DNA of 6,141 nt from a bacterium (GTDB lineage Bacteria; Verrucomicrobiota; Verrucomicrobiia; Limisphaerales; UBA11358): assembly GCA_021781185.1 (NCBI GenBank), contig JAJXXI010000082.1, forward strand, positions 1 to 6,141, given 5' to 3'. This document shows positions 5,697-6,141 of the stretch, one piece after another; position 1 is the stretch's first letter; each line of letters begins with the position of its first letter. Position numbers and translations under genes: made by a program. Below the pieces are notes generated by a model. The model searched no databases, was not told the origin of the DNA, and saw only the letters and a program-made list of their open reading frames with translations.

Positions 5697-6138
5697 TTGA
5701 AACTGCCCGGCGAAATTGTCGAGCAGAACTTTCAGGAATTTTCAGGGTGAAGAAAGCTACTTGGTCACCATGCGGAAAACTTGCTGGAACCATGCCGTGG
5801 CACGAGTGCCCGGGATGGTGGTCAGGGCCGGCTTCAACTGGACAAACAGGCCGGCATGTCACAGTGCAATTGAGCCTGAAAATAAAGGTTCCGCGTAACA
5901 GGAAGCGAGGGGAAGTTCTCGTGCGCCGGCTTTTTGCCAACCCCTGAGAATCATTTTTCCCTCAACCTTTGAACATGTCCTGACGGAGAAAATCCCGGTT
6001 CGCGTGCCGGGCGGACAAGCCACATTCACGTAGCTTCTCGTGATGAAAGCTTCCTTCTGGTTGGATTTTTCCCCCGGACTTTTTCCCGGGTGCGTCATCG
6101 CCACGCCGATTCGTCTGGATTTGCAAGGATTTGGTTCC
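5697..6138. other. Non-coding region upstream of phosphofructokinase
   Basis: I see no gene of known type in these 442 bases. A minus-strand frame running through 5859-6140 has no domain and unlikely composition, and I treat it as chance. The region must hold the phosphofructokinase promoter on the minus strand and probably one for a plus-strand gene starting at the window end. I could not find a convincing -35/-10 pair for either. Two small hairpins of identical stem (5994-6011 and 6073-6090) are listed separately. Confidence 0.5.
5994..6090. repeat. Two small hairpins with the same CCCGG/CCGGG stem
   Basis: CCCGG (5994-5998) and CCGGG (6007-6011) flank an 8-base loop. CCCGG (6073-6077) and CCGGG (6086-6090) flank another 8-base loop of different sequence. 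The second is preceded, not followed, by a T-run on the plus strand. The shared stem and loop size could mark a pair of protein-binding sites or simply reflect GC-rich DNA. Confidence 0.25.
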
Positions 6139-6141
6139 ATG
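6125..6141 (+). CDS. Probable first codon of a downstream gene, with ribosome site
   Basis: AAGGA at 6125-6129 stands nine bases before an ATG at 6139-6141, the last three bases of the window. The spacing is the same as for the 68-residue gene at 2485. This suggests a plus-strand gene, divergent from phosphofructokinase, whose body lies outside the window. Only the start codon is visible, so the product is unknown. Confidence 0.35.

Noticed and set aside
4602..5750. A 382-residue open frame on the plus strand, opposite phosphofructokinase
   Set aside because: It is the antisense shadow of a clear enzyme gene. GC-rich codons leave few stops on the other strand, and the translation is Gly/Ala/His/Val-rich with no domain.
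5808..6011. T-arm-like GGTTCGCG sequence near 5997 as a possible tRNA piece
   Set aside because: No matching acceptor, D-arm or anticodon arm could be placed around it. It is part of a simple CCCGG/CCGGG hairpin.
5859..6140. A 93-residue minus-strand frame upstream of phosphofructokinase
   Set aside because: It has mixed composition, no domain and no ribosome site, and it overlaps the AAGGA-ATG signal for a plus-strand gene. I consider it chance.
1..6141. CRISPR array, tRNA, rRNA, insertion sequence or transposase
   Set aside because: I saw no regular spaced repeats, no cloverleaf, no rRNA motifs and no transposase-like protein on either strand.

Overview
The window looks like chromosomal DNA from a GC-rich, environmental, Gram-negative-type bacterium. 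My best guess is Verrucomicrobiota, near the Limisphaerales/Pedosphaerales (old subdivision 3). This rests on memory of family variants: the SGMAGN-type sodium symporter, the GGGGTQ-type phosphofructokinase with a charged helical insert, purine-rich GGATGGAGGATGG-type hairpins between genes, and a general lack of Shine-Dalgarno sites. It is an inference, not a proven assignment.

Layout. Bases 1-504 hold no gene I can support, but contain a strong RNA-type hairpin (313-381), further hairpins ending in a T-run (401-448), and a possible promoter (462-490). A plus-strand gene set follows: a 650-residue sodium/solute symporter (505-2457), a 68-residue two-helix membrane protein with a good ribosome site (2485-2691), a purine-rich inverted repeat (2698-2769), and galactokinase galK (2785-3954). 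A textbook intrinsic terminator (3973-4004) closes the set. On the minus strand are a small, AT-richer, two-helix membrane protein of unknown function (4072-4410) and a 6-phosphofructokinase of the long 'mixed' family (4554-5696). Bases 5697-6138 are non-coding as far as I can see. The window ends on an ATG with a well-placed AAGGA, probably the first codon of a plus-strand gene that lies outside.

How it fits together. The symporter, small membrane protein and galK look like an uptake-and-phosphorylation unit: a sugar enters with a cation, and galactokinase makes galactose 1-phosphate. The remaining Leloir enzymes (galT, galE, galM) are not here. The sugar site of the symporter keeps only about half of the residues known from the Vibrio galactose transporter, so galactose as its substrate is suggested mainly by the neighbour. 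Phosphofructokinase serves glycolysis and would handle carbon further down the same route, but it is transcribed separately and convergently.

Most of the window is ordinary metabolism. The points most worth a second look are the small membrane protein as a possible symporter subunit, the altered sodium and sugar sites of the symporter, the structured region upstream of it, and the inverted repeat just ahead of galK.
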